Origin: an uncultured Anaerolineae bacterium
GTDB lineage: Bacteria; Chloroflexota; Anaerolineae; Aggregatilineales; Phototrophicaceae
Length of the DNA: 64,000 nt
Assembly: GCA_937944445.1 (NCBI GenBank)
Contig: CALDYP010000022.1
Span: forward strand, 42,800 to 106,799
Reading direction: 5' to 3'
In this document: piece after piece, positions 35,544 to 43,493 of the stretch
Numbering within the stretch: position 1 is the stretch's first letter
How the letters are laid out: each line of letters starts with the position of its first letter
Notes under the pieces: model-generated
What the model was told of the DNA's origin: nothing
Database searches by the model: none
What the model saw: only the letters and a program-made list of their open reading frames with translations
Translations under genes and position numbers: made by a program

Positions 35544-36732
35544 CGTCCCCTCCTTGCCCTGAGCGTTCCGCTTGTTCCGCCGCGCGGATGCCTTCACGGG
35601 TCAGCGTCCAATGGGTTCCGCTGGCTTGAATGAGTCCATCACGCTGGAGCTTGGCAAGGCCGATGGGGGCTTCCCCCCCGCGCACGCCGCGCACGAACGC
35701 ATCCGGCACACCGCTCGACGCGCCGCCGTGGTCGCTGGCGTACTTGTAGAGGTCAGCTAGCACGTGCCGCGCAGCATAGCGCTTCTGGTCGGCGCGTTGG
35801 CGCAGCATCGCCCAGACCAGTCCGCGCCCCGGCGCAAAGGCCAGCGACGCGAACACCAACAGCGCTGCCACAATCACGATCATCGGGCCAGTCGGCAGCT
35901 TACGATCCACCGCACTGAGGATAGCCCCGACGCCACCTGCGAACGCCCCCATCACCCCAGCCAGCGCCGCCATCTGCCCCAGATGGTGCGTCCACTGGCG
36001 CGCAGCCACGCCGGGCGCAATCAGCAGCCCCACCATCAAGATCACCCCGGCGAGCTGCAAGCCCAGCACAATCGCCACGACGATCAACGTCGAGAGGACA
36101 AGTCTCAACAGCACGACGGGAAAGCCGTTGGCGGCGGCGAACTCCACGTCAAACGTGATGAGCTTGAACTCTTTCCAAAACGCCAGCAGCACGACGAACG
36201 CCGCGCCGCCCACAGCCGAAATCAGCTGCACGTCGCGCTCCACCATTGCGGCGGCTTGGCCAAAGATGAAACTGCTCAGGCCGGCTTGGCTGGCGTCTGG
36301 CCGCGCTTGGATGTACGTCAGCAGGGCGATCCCAGCGGCGAACCACGCCGCCAGCACGACGCCCATCGCCACGTCTTGCTTGAGGCGGGTGCGGCTCGTC
36401 AACAGATGGATGACGTACACCCCCAGCCAACTAGCCACACCCGCGCCGATGAGCAGCACGCTCAGCTCACGACCAGCGAGCAAGAACGCCACGCCCACGC
36501 CCGGCAGCGCAGCGTGCGCCAGCGCATCGCCGATCAAGCTCTCACGGCGCAGCACGGCAAAACTGCCCAAGACGCCGCTCACGACGCCCAACACTGCCCC
36601 GCCCAGCGCCACCGTTCGCAGGGTGTGGTCATAGGTCACGCCCAGCGCCCACTCGCTGAAGGGCACGAACAGCACCCCCAGCAGCGCCACTGCTAAAATC
36701 CCGCCCCAAACGCGCACCTCGTCTCGACCCAT
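35530..36732 (-). CDS. Mn/Zn-type ABC permease with C-terminal wHTH
   Basis: A 400-residue ABC-3 family permease with about eight membrane segments (LGVVSGVLGSFAVLRRESLIGDAL start, core RRESLIGDALAHAALPG; FKLITFDVEFAAANG later). From about residue 315 it has a soluble winged-helix tail (ARHVLADLYKYA... LAKLQRDGLIQASGTHWTLT) as in DtxR/MntR-like domains. The ATG at 36732 follows GGGGGATGTG. It partners with the 34056 permease, which has a similar tail, so the importer would have two wHTH domains on the inner face. Confidence 0.9.
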   Translation of the reverse strand: MGRDEVRVWGGILAVALLGVLFVPFSEWALGVTYDHTLRTVALGGAVLGVVSGVLGSFAVLRRESLIGDALAHAALPGVGVAFLLAGRELSVLLIGAGVASWLGVYVIHLLTSRTRLKQDVAMGVVLAAWFAAGIALLTYIQARPDASQAGLSSFIFGQAAAMVERDVQLISAVGGAAFVVLLAFWKEFKLITFDVEFAAANGFPVVLLRLVLSTLIVVAIVLGLQLAGVILMVGLLIAPGVAARQWTHHLGQMAALAGVMGAFAGGVGAILSAVDRKLPTGPMIVIVAALLVFASLAFAPGRGLVWAMLRQRADQKRYAARHVLADLYKYASDHGGASSGVPDAFVRGVRGGEAPIGLAKLQRDGLIQASGTHWTLTREGIRAAEQAERSGQGGDDGRT

Positions 36733-36743
36733 CACATCCCCCT

Positions 36744-37523
36744 TTAGTCGCCAGTGGCGATGGCCGCCTGCCCGTGCTCCATGAACGAGACCCGCCCGCC
36801 GTATGCTCGGCGCAAATTCTCAGGGGTGAAGGTGGCAGCGGTGGGGCCGCTGGCAACTACTTCCACGTTGAGCAGCGTCACCCAGTCGAAGTAATCGGTG
36901 ATCGTCTGCAAGTCGTGATGCACGACGATCACCGTCTTGCCCTGCGCCCGCAGCGCCTGCAAGATGCCCACGATCGCCCGCTCGGTCACCGCGTCCACCG
37001 CAGCAAACGGCTCATCCATAAAGTAGATTTGCGCGTCCTGCACCAGCGCCCGCGCCAAGAACACGCGCTGCTGCTGCCCGCCGGACAGTTGGCTGATCTG
37101 GCGGTGGGCGAGATCGGCCAGCGCGACCTGCTCCAGCGCGTGGAGGGCAGCCTCACGCTCACGACGACCCGGACGGCGGAACCACCCCAGCCGCCCGTAC
37201 AGCCCCATCATCACCACGTCGAGGACGCTCGTCGGGAAGTCCCAATCGACGCTGCCGCGCTGCGGCACATAGCCAACGAGCGACCGCGCCTGTTCGTAAG
37301 GCTGGCCGAAGAAGAGCGCCCGGCCGGCCGCCCGCGGGATCAAGTTCAACACAGCTTTGATGAGCGTCGTCTTGCCTGCGCCGTTGGGGCCGATGACCGC
37401 CATCAGCACCCCAGCGGGCACGTCGAGGTCAACGTCCCACAGCACCGGCTTCCGTTGATAGGCGACCGTCAAATCTTCAACGTGTAACGCGACAGTTGGT
37501 GAACTGCCGTTCTGTGAGGGCAT
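36744..37523 (-). CDS. Metal ABC transporter ATP-binding protein
   Basis: A 259-residue importer ATPase of the ZnuC/MntA/TroB group. It has Walker A GPNGAGKTT (about 39), Q loop (GYVPQRGSVDWDFPTSV, a hallmark of Mn/Zn systems), signature LSGGQQQRVFLARAL, Walker B IYFMDEPF and H loop VVHHDL. AGGAGG stands before the ATG. It lies 16 bases after the binding protein gene and 11 before the first permease gene. It energises metal uptake. Confidence 0.94.
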   Translation of the reverse strand: MPSQNGSSPTVALHVEDLTVAYQRKPVLWDVDLDVPAGVLMAVIGPNGAGKTTLIKAVLNLIPRAAGRALFFGQPYEQARSLVGYVPQRGSVDWDFPTSVLDVVMMGLYGRLGWFRRPGRREREAALHALEQVALADLAHRQISQLSGGQQQRVFLARALVQDAQIYFMDEPFAAVDAVTERAIVGILQALRAQGKTVIVVHHDLQTITDYFDWVTLLNVEVVASGPTAATFTPENLRRAYGGRVSFMEHGQAAIATGD

Positions 37524-37539
37524 CGATCCGCCTCCTTGA

Positions 37540-38547
37540 TTAGGCTGTGGGGCAAGTGAACTCGAGCAGTTCAGCGGGCGGCGTCGGCAGCAGCCCGTCC
37601 GGCCAGTCGGAGATCGTCAGATCAACCCCCGCGCACGCGAACGATTGCAGGATCGTGTAGACGTTCTCAGCAACCATCCCGATGTACGTCCCGCCGAAGG
37701 AATCGGAGCCGCCCATCGCGTCTGAGTAGAGGTCACGCACGCCCATCCGCACGTCGCCACCAGCGGCTCGCACCGCCTCCACCACCGCGCGGATCGTGTT
37801 GGGGGGCACGCTGCTCTCCACGAACACCACCGGGATGCCCTCCGCCAAGATCTGCTGCACGACCTCTTGAATGTCGCCTACGCCGGCCTCAGCCTCTGTG
37901 CTGATGCCCTGCACTGCGTCTACCTGCCAGCCGAACGCCACCCCGAAGTAGAAGAACGCATCGTGCGAGGTGAGCAGATGACGCCGATCCTCTGGCACGC
38001 TCTGCATGGCGGCCAGCGCCCACTCGTTGAGCCGCTCCAATTGTACGACATAGTCCGCCGCGTTTTGACGGTAGACCTCGGCGTTAGCAGGGTCACGCGC
38101 GGCGAGCGCCTCCGCCAGCGCCTCGGTCGCCAGCGCCCAATTGAGCGGGTCAAACCAGAAGTGCGGGTCGTCCACGCCAGACCCATCTTCCACCTCGACG
38201 ACGAAGCCCGCCGCTTTGACCACCTCGCCCAAGCTGAAGATCTTCACGCCCCGCTCAGCCAGCGCGCGGAACACCGCCCCAAACTGCCCCTCAAGGTGCA
38301 GGCCGCTGTAGACCACCATATCAGCTTGGTTCATGGCGGCGATGTCTGATTCAGTTGGCTGGTAGAGGTGCGGGTCAACGCCCGGCCCCATCAACGCGGT
38401 GATCTCAACGCCTTGCGCCCCGTCAGCCAAGATCGTCACCAAGTCAGCCGCTTGGGTGGTGGTCGCCACGACTCGAAATGCCTGAGGCTGCGCCCAAGTC
38501 ATCATCGCGCACAAAAAACAGCCTACTACTGCCAGACGACGCATCAT
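37540..38547 (-). CDS. Metal ABC transporter substrate-binding protein (ZnuA/MntC family)
   Basis: A 335-residue exported cluster A-I binding protein. A signal peptide (MMRRLAVVGCFLCAMMTWAQ) precedes VVATTTQAADLVTIL. Likely metal ligands are His in GVDPHLYQPTESD, His in YSGLHLEG or in DPHFWFDPLNW, Glu in FVESSVPPNTI and Asp in DLYSDAMGG. His/His/Glu/Asp ligation favours Mn or Fe over Zn; the His-rich loop of many ZnuA proteins is absent. It is the first gene of the operon, behind a strong promoter with a palindrome. Confidence 0.92.
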   Translation of the reverse strand: MMRRLAVVGCFLCAMMTWAQPQAFRVVATTTQAADLVTILADGAQGVEITALMGPGVDPHLYQPTESDIAAMNQADMVVYSGLHLEGQFGAVFRALAERGVKIFSLGEVVKAAGFVVEVEDGSGVDDPHFWFDPLNWALATEALAEALAARDPANAEVYRQNAADYVVQLERLNEWALAAMQSVPEDRRHLLTSHDAFFYFGVAFGWQVDAVQGISTEAEAGVGDIQEVVQQILAEGIPVVFVESSVPPNTIRAVVEAVRAAGGDVRMGVRDLYSDAMGGSDSFGGTYIGMVAENVYTILQSFACAGVDLTISDWPDGLLPTPPAELLEFTCPTA

Positions 38548-38577
38548 CGCAAGTCCCTAATATACTTGGCTTCTGTC

Positions 38578-38612
38578 AATCTATTTTTAGATTAGCTTAA
38601 AATTTTTGTCAA
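38578..38612 (-). promoter_or_regulatory. Metal ABC operon promoter with overlapping operator
   Basis: On the minus strand TTGACA (38607-38612) is followed after 17 bases by TAAAAA (38584-38589). The perfect inverted repeat AATCTA-TTTT-TAGATT (38578-38593) covers the -10. This is where a DtxR/MntR-type metal-sensing repressor would bind. Confidence 0.65.
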
Positions 38613-38659
38613 GTCAACCGAAGTTTTGACAGGAAGAAGGGGGCCTGCCATGTGCTCTA

Positions 38660-38835
38660 GTAGGGACAGGGCCTGCCCTGTCCAGCCTGCCCTGTCCAGC
38701 CTGCCCTGTCCAGCCTGCCCTGTCCAGCCTGCCCTGTCCAGCCTGCCCTGTCCGGCCTGCCCTGTCCGGCCTGCCCTGTCCAGCCTGCCCTGTCCAATTC
38801 GTTGGCCTAGCAGACGCGGCAGGCCGCGTCCCTAC
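38660..38835. repeat. GTAGGGAC element, copy 2, with nine 14-bp tandem units
   Basis: The element runs from GTAGGGAC (38660-38667) to its inverse GTCCCTAC (38828-38835). Inside is the palindrome GGACAGGGCCTGCCCTGTCC (38664-38683). Nine copies of the 14-mer (A/G)GCCTGCCCTGTCC fill 38670-38795 without spacers. The palindrome GACGCGGC-AG-GCCGCGTC lies at 38813-38830. The 14-base period is not a multiple of three, so it is non-coding. The flanking bases 38613-38659 and 38836-38859 show nothing else. Confidence 0.85.
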
Positions 38836-38859
38836 AGCGCTTTTATAAGGCTGTTATCT

Positions 38860-40167
38860 TCAGCGTTTCGTCGGTTGCTCGTCGGGGAAATACTTCTGTT
38901 GGAGCGCGCGCACGTCCGCCTCGGAGATGGGGCGCAGCGCCCCCAACGCCCGCGAGCGCAGCAGCGCTGCCGCGCTGAACTCGGCCACCTCCACACGGTC
39001 GAACGCCTGCAGCAAGGTGCTGCCCGTGGCGAGCACGGCATCATTGCGCAGCAACAGCACCGGCGTCTGCGCAGAGACGAGCTGCGCCACCTGCTGCGGC
39101 GCGCTGAACTCAAGGCCGTAGTCAGCCATCGGCATTTCGCGCAGGACGATGTACGTCTCCGGGATCAGCTTCGTGTCGAACGGGACGCTGCGCGTCACCC
39201 CAAAGCTGAGCACGGCAGGCGGCTGCGCGGTCATGATGCAGCGGACGTTGGGATGCGCAGCGTAGATCGCGCGGTGCAGCCTCACGGCGCGGCTCGGCGC
39301 GCGACCCACCTCGCGCTGACCGTTCAAGACCCGCACGATGTCGCTTTCTTCGATGTACTTGCGGTCAAACCTGTAGGGCGTGATGAGGAAGTCATCCTCG
39401 GCCAAGCGCAGCGAGACCGTGCCGCCGGTGCTGGTCATCAGACGGCGCGCATAAGCGCGCTTGACCACATCGACGATCGCGCGGCGGCCTTCCAGCTCGG
39501 CGCTGCTGCGCCGTCCCGCGGCGAACTCTGGCAGCGGGTCGTGATCGTGCCTGAACAGCGCGACCTGCTCCACGGTGAGCGGCTCGATCGGCCCCAAGCT
39601 GGCCGCGTTGATCTGCGTCTGCGCGCTGAACTCAAGCGTCTCAAGCCGATGAAAGGCCTTCAGCAGGCTGTCCGCCCCCGCAACGACGCCGTGATTTTCC
39701 AACATGACGACGTTCGGCCCTGCGCCGAACGCCTGCGCGATACGCTCGCCCAGTGCCTCCGTTCCGGGCAGAGCGTAGGGCGCGTAGCCAATCGGCCCGC
39801 ACACGTCGAACGTCTGCGGGGTCAGGCGGCCCTCAGGCACTTGCCCCACTAGGCTGAACGCCACGAGCGCCGTCGGGTGCGCGTGGACGATGGCGCGGAT
39901 GTCGGGGCGCTCTAGGTAGATGCGGCGGTGGAAGGGCAGCTCGCTGGACGGCGCGTGCCGCCCCTGCGCTGTGCCATCTGGCAGCACGCGCACGATGTCA
40001 TCGGGCGTCAGGCGGCCTTTGTCTACCCCAGCCGGCGTAATCCAGATGCTGCCGTCCTCGTCGTGGATCGACAGGTTGCCGCCGCTGGTGGTGGTCAGCC
40101 CCTGCTCGTATAGGCGCAGCATGATCTCAGTGAGCTGGTAATGCGGCGGCAGCAGGTCAAAGCGCAT
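38860..40167 (-). CDS. Tandem class II aldolase/adducin protein
   Basis: A 435-residue protein made of two class II aldolase domains. The first (about 1-210) keeps the usual residues: TSGGNLS, TPAGVDKG, SSELPFHR with the Glu, zinc ligands in VHAHPTAL and the late His in ENHGVV. The second (about 225-430) keeps the fold (STGGTVSLR, ITPYRFDR) but has MTAQPPA instead of HxHP and LRNDAVL instead of ENHG, so it is probably catalytically dead. Natural substrates would be sugar phosphates such as fuculose- or ribulose-phosphate. GGAG lies eight bases before the ATG. It ends a three-gene operon. Confidence 0.88.
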   Translation of the reverse strand: MRFDLLPPHYQLTEIMLRLYEQGLTTTSGGNLSIHDEDGSIWITPAGVDKGRLTPDDIVRVLPDGTAQGRHAPSSELPFHRRIYLERPDIRAIVHAHPTALVAFSLVGQVPEGRLTPQTFDVCGPIGYAPYALPGTEALGERIAQAFGAGPNVVMLENHGVVAGADSLLKAFHRLETLEFSAQTQINAASLGPIEPLTVEQVALFRHDHDPLPEFAAGRRSSAELEGRRAIVDVVKRAYARRLMTSTGGTVSLRLAEDDFLITPYRFDRKYIEESDIVRVLNGQREVGRAPSRAVRLHRAIYAAHPNVRCIMTAQPPAVLSFGVTRSVPFDTKLIPETYIVLREMPMADYGLEFSAPQQVAQLVSAQTPVLLLRNDAVLATGSTLLQAFDRVEVAEFSAAALLRSRALGALRPISEADVRALQQKYFPDEQPTKR

Positions 40168-40182
40168 GAGTCACTCCATCAA

Positions 40183-41133
40183 TCAAGGATAAGAGATGAG
40201 TTCTACCAACGGCAGCAGGCGGCGCGCCTCCGCCGGGTCAAGCTGGGCTGTGCCCGCCCGCTGCACCACTGCGCCCGCGTAGGCGAAGCCGCGCCGCAAG
40301 CCCATCTCGAACGGCTCACTGCGCTGAACAGCCTCGGCCATCCCCGCGACGACGGCATCCCCTGCGCCGCCCGCGCTGACGACCGGCACGGCCAGCGGCG
40401 GGATGTGCCACGCGGCATCTCGCTGCACGGCCAGCGCGCCCTCCTCCCCCAGCGTGACGACAACTGTCGTCCCGCACCTGTCCACGATCTGGCGCGCGGC
40501 AGCGTAGGCGTCCGCCAGCGTGTGAATCGGGCGGCCTGAGAGGCGGCTTAGCTCGTCGCGGTTGGGCTTGATGAGGTCAGGGACGGCCTCCAGCCCGGCG
40601 CTCAAGTTCGGCTCGTCCGCGTCGAACAGCACATAGACCCCCGCCGCGCGGCACTGCCGAATCCACGCGGCGTAGTGCTGCGGCTCCACCCCCTGAGGCA
40701 GCGTCCCGCCCATCATGACGCAGGCGGCTTGCGGCAGCGCCTCAGCCAGCTTGGCCTCAAATTGGGCGATGTGCGGCGGCAGCACGCGCAGCATGTTAGT
40801 TGTGATCGTCGTCTGCTTCTGGTCGTCAGCGCTGGCGATTAACACGTTGATCCGCGATTCGCCCTCCACCTCGATGAAGTCCGTCACCACGCCTGCCGCG
40901 TGCAGGATGTCGCGGGCACGCTGGCCGAAGGCCCCCGCCGCAAAGCCCAGCGCCAAGCTCGGCTGCCCCATCTGCGCCAGCACGTAGGACACATCGCTCG
41001 GTTTGCCGCCGATGCTGATCACGTTCTCCGTCGCGCGGATCGTCTTGCCCGGCTGGAACGACGGGATCAGCAGGGTGAGGTCGATAGTGGTGTTGGCGGT
41101 GATCGTCACAACAGGGCGCATCAGCGGCCTCAT
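40183..41133 (-). CDS. PfkB-family carbohydrate kinase
   Basis: About 316 residues. N-terminal NTTIDLT and GGKPSDVSYVLAQMG resemble 1-phosphofructokinase/tagatose-6-phosphate kinases (FruK/LacC), where the second motif is GGKGxNVA. The C-terminal catalytic anion hole is SAGGAGDAVVAG. It probably phosphorylates a ketose or ketose phosphate. The ATG at 41133 overlaps the upstream stop (ATGA); an in-frame ATG at 41121 follows TGAGG and is an equal alternative. It lies between two class II aldolase genes, so kinase and aldolase probably act in sequence. Confidence 0.88.
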   Translation of the reverse strand: MRPLMRPVVTITANTTIDLTLLIPSFQPGKTIRATENVISIGGKPSDVSYVLAQMGQPSLALGFAAGAFGQRARDILHAAGVVTDFIEVEGESRINVLIASADDQKQTTITTNMLRVLPPHIAQFEAKLAEALPQAACVMMGGTLPQGVEPQHYAAWIRQCRAAGVYVLFDADEPNLSAGLEAVPDLIKPNRDELSRLSGRPIHTLADAYAAARQIVDRCGTTVVVTLGEEGALAVQRDAAWHIPPLAVPVVSAGGAGDAVVAGMAEAVQRSEPFEMGLRRGFAYAGAVVQRAGTAQLDPAEARRLLPLVELISYP

Positions 41134-41822
41134 TCCGTAAAGTTGTTGATCGCGTCTTCCATTCGGGCGCGCTCCGTTTCCATCATCGGGCTGGCCCCCA
41201 ACGCCCGCGATTGTAAGATGATGTAGGCGTTGTTGTCGAGCCGCTCTACAGCGTCGAACGCGGCGAAGAGGTCTTTGCCCATCAAGAACAGGCCGTGCCA
41301 CGGCGCAATCGTGCCCGCCGCGTGGCCGCGGATGCGCTGCTCACGGCCTTTCATGCTCTCGGCGATGTTAGCGGCCAAGACCTTGCTGTGCGCGGGCGCG
41401 TAGCGCACGACGGGCGTCACGCCGAACTTGCGCGTCGCCTCCAAAACAGGCGGCATGGGCTGCTCCGCGGCGGCGAATACCAACAGGTTGCGCGGGTGCG
41501 CGTGGATCACCCCTGTGCCATACTCGCCGAACTCTTGATGCAGCCGCAGGTGCACTTGGCTCTCACGGCTGATAGAGCCATTTCCTACCAGTACTTCGCC
41601 AGCGAAGTTCACCACCAGCACATCCTCCGGGTTGAGCTGCCACTGCCGCTGTGACCCTGAATAACGCGGCGAGATGCAGATCAGATCGCCCACGCGCTCG
41701 CTCAGGTTGCCGCCCGCTGCGTCAGTGAGCTGCCGCGCGAACAACATCCGACCAATGTATGCCACACGTTCCCGCCCTTTGCAGATCGCAGGGTCAGAAA
41801 GGATCTCTTCTGGCGTTTTCAT
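41130..41822 (-). CDS. Class II aldolase, L-fuculose-phosphate aldolase-like
   Basis: A 230-residue single-domain class II aldolase. It shows AAGGNLSERVG, ISPRYSGSQ, SRESQVHLRLH in place of the usual SSE region, zinc ligands in IHAHPRNL and a late His in APWHGLFL. Family members cleave fuculose-1-P or ribulose-5-P to DHAP or related products plus an aldehyde. GAGGGGGAAG precedes the ATG at 41822; upstream in-frame sequence is low-complexity and not a gene. It is the first gene of a three-gene operon and divergent from the alcohol dehydrogenase. Confidence 0.88.
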   Translation of the reverse strand: MKTPEEILSDPAICKGRERVAYIGRMLFARQLTDAAGGNLSERVGDLICISPRYSGSQRQWQLNPEDVLVVNFAGEVLVGNGSISRESQVHLRLHQEFGEYGTGVIHAHPRNLLVFAAAEQPMPPVLEATRKFGVTPVVRYAPAHSKVLAANIAESMKGREQRIRGHAAGTIAPWHGLFLMGKDLFAAFDAVERLDNNAYIILQSRALGASPMMETERARMEDAINNFTE

Positions 41823-41900
41823 GCTTCCCCCTCTTGAAAAATAATGCCATGACCGCCCGCACAAATCGCTCAACCATGCTGCGCGGAATGCCCACGACGT

Positions 41901-41950
41901 ATTATACTCAAAGGCGAATCGTTCGACACAAAACGAAAGCAAACGAAATG
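41901..41950. promoter_or_regulatory. Divergent promoter with tandem AAACGAAA operator
   Basis: The -10 for the minus-strand aldolase operon is a perfect TATAAT (41901-41906). A plus-strand TATACT (41903-41908) overlaps it and would serve the dehydrogenase gene. AAACGAAAGC and AAACGAAATG stand in tandem at 41931-41940 and 41941-41950, the latter running into the dehydrogenase ATG. These match motifs at the rhaEW promoter and so are candidate DeoR sites. Confidence 0.55.
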
Positions 41951-43105
41951 AACACTTTTGAGTTTGCCACAGCGGGGCGCATCCTCTTCGGGGCGGGCAG
42001 CGTGCAGCAGCTCGGCAGCATCGCCGCCGCTTATGGAACCCGCGCCCTGCTGGTGACGGGGGGCAGCCCACAGCGCGCTCAGCCCGTCGCTGCGCTCTTG
42101 GAAGCCGCGGGCGTAACCGTGACGGTCTACAGCGTCCCCCACGAGCCAACCGTGCCGCTGGCGCGCGAGGCCGTCGCGCTGGCACGGCAGGTCAACGCGC
42201 AGTTGGTGATCGGCTTTGGGGGCGGGGCCGCGCTGGACGCGGGCAAGGCCATTGCTGCGCTCACGACCAATCAAGGTGACCCGCTGGACTATCTGGAGGT
42301 CATCGGGCGCGGCCAAGCGCTGAGCGAGCCGCCGCTGCCCTACATCGCTGTGCCGACGACCGCCGGAACGGGCGCAGAGGTCACGCGCAACGCTGTGCTT
42401 GCCTCGCTGGAGCACCGCGTCAAGGTCAGCCTGCGCTCGCCGTTGATGCTGCCGCGCGTGGCGCTGATCGACCCGGCGCTGGCGGTGAGCGTCCCGCCTG
42501 ATGTGACGGCCAGCACCGGCATGGACGCGCTGACGCAGACCGTTGAGCCGTTCGTCACGCCCGCCGCCAACCCAATGACGGACGCCTTCGCCCGCGATGG
42601 GATCGCCCGCGCTGCTCGGTCTCTGCGCCGCGCCTACGCCCACGGGGACGACCTCAGCGCGCGCGCGGACATGGCGCTGGCAGCGCTGATGGGTGGGTTA
42701 GCGCTGGCCAACGCGCGGCTCGGGGCGGTGCATGGCTTTGCTGCGCCCATCGGTGGCATGTTCGACGCGCCACACGGGGCAATCTGCGCAGCGCTGCTCG
42801 CGCCCGTCATGCAGATGAACGTGCAAGCGCTGCGCGCGCGCGATCCACAGCACCCCGCCCTCGCGCGTTACGCAGAAGTGGCGCAGCTGGTCACTGGGCG
42901 CGCCGACGCCAGCCCTGAGGACGGCGCAGACTGGGTCGCCGCGCTCGCGTCGGATTTGGCCATCCCGCCGCTAAGCGCCTACGGCATCACCTCTGATCAC
43001 TTCGACGAGATCGCCCACAAGGCCGCCCAAGCCAGCAGCATGAAGGGCAACCCGATCGTCCTCACGCACGAGGAACTGGTGAGCATCTTGGCGGCGGCGA
43101 CGTGA
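41948..43105 (+). CDS. Iron-type alcohol dehydrogenase
   Basis: A 385-residue group III alcohol dehydrogenase, like FucO (lactaldehyde reductase). NAD-binding is shown by GFGGGAALDAGKAIAAL and TTAGTGAEVT. Metal residues include Asp in DALTQTVEPFV, His in VHGFAAPIGG and His in DAPHGAICA. The usual His in the DALTH motif is Gln, as in a known subgroup. In this locus it would reduce L-lactaldehyde, the product of rhamnose or fucose cleavage, to 1,2-propanediol. The ATG lies in the tandem operator and has no clear Shine-Dalgarno. An upstream in-frame extension is not credible. Confidence 0.9.
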   Translation: MNTFEFATAGRILFGAGSVQQLGSIAAAYGTRALLVTGGSPQRAQPVAALLEAAGVTVTVYSVPHEPTVPLAREAVALARQVNAQLVIGFGGGAALDAGKAIAALTTNQGDPLDYLEVIGRGQALSEPPLPYIAVPTTAGTGAEVTRNAVLASLEHRVKVSLRSPLMLPRVALIDPALAVSVPPDVTASTGMDALTQTVEPFVTPAANPMTDAFARDGIARAARSLRRAYAHGDDLSARADMALAALMGGLALANARLGAVHGFAAPIGGMFDAPHGAICAALLAPVMQMNVQALRARDPQHPALARYAEVAQLVTGRADASPEDGADWVAALASDLAIPPLSAYGITSDHFDEIAHKAAQASSMKGNPIVLTHEELVSILAAAT

Positions 43106-43106
43106 C

Positions 43107-43484
43107 TCACTCAATCGGGTGCGCGATGGTCGTCATCAAGCTGATGTTGTGCGTCGTGGCGTACATGCGCGAGTACTGCACGACGATCGGCGTTGTGCTG
43201 CGCAGGCGCACCCCGTAGGGCACGTCGAACGGGATCTGATAGCCGCCGACTTGAGCGGGATCGTCCATGCGCACGTGCACGCAGCGCTTCGCCCCGATCA
43301 CAATCTGCACGCCCTCCACAGGGTCGCGGTCGGCGAAGTAGAAATCTAAGGTGATCTGCGCATCCTCAGCCGTCGCGTTGAGGATGCAGATCGCTTCGTG
43401 GTTCTTGTAGATGGGGTCGTCGCCAGCGGGTTTGGCGAGGTAAGCGTCCGGAATGAACCAGACGCGCGCGCCTTCAGGGGTCAT
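43107..43484 (-). CDS. ASRT-family (sensory rhodopsin transducer-like) protein
   Basis: A 125-residue all-beta protein of the family named for the Anabaena sensory rhodopsin transducer. The features are VWFIPDAYL, the conserved HEAICILNATAEDAQI (shortened), YFADRDP, CVHVRMDD, VPYGVRL and the closing VQYSRMYATTHN. Outside cyanobacteria the family lies mostly near carbohydrate genes and has been proposed to bind small molecules such as sugars. No rhodopsin is encoded here. It is the last gene of the rhamnose transporter operon, ten bases after a class II aldolase gene. A sugar-binding or sensing role is inferred. Confidence 0.82.
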   Translation of the reverse strand: MTPEGARVWFIPDAYLAKPAGDDPIYKNHEAICILNATAEDAQITLDFYFADRDPVEGVQIVIGAKRCVHVRMDDPAQVGGYQIPFDVPYGVRLRSTTPIVVQYSRMYATTHNISLMTTIAHPIE

Positions 43485-43493
43485 CGTGTCACC

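Noticed and set aside
38670..38795. Possible CRISPR array
   Set aside because: The units are contiguous 14-mers without unique spacers, and no cas genes are nearby.
38626..39852. 408-codon plus-strand frame
   Set aside because: Runs through a 14-bp tandem array and then antisense to the tandem aldolase; translation of the array is a frame-cycling repeat, not a protein.
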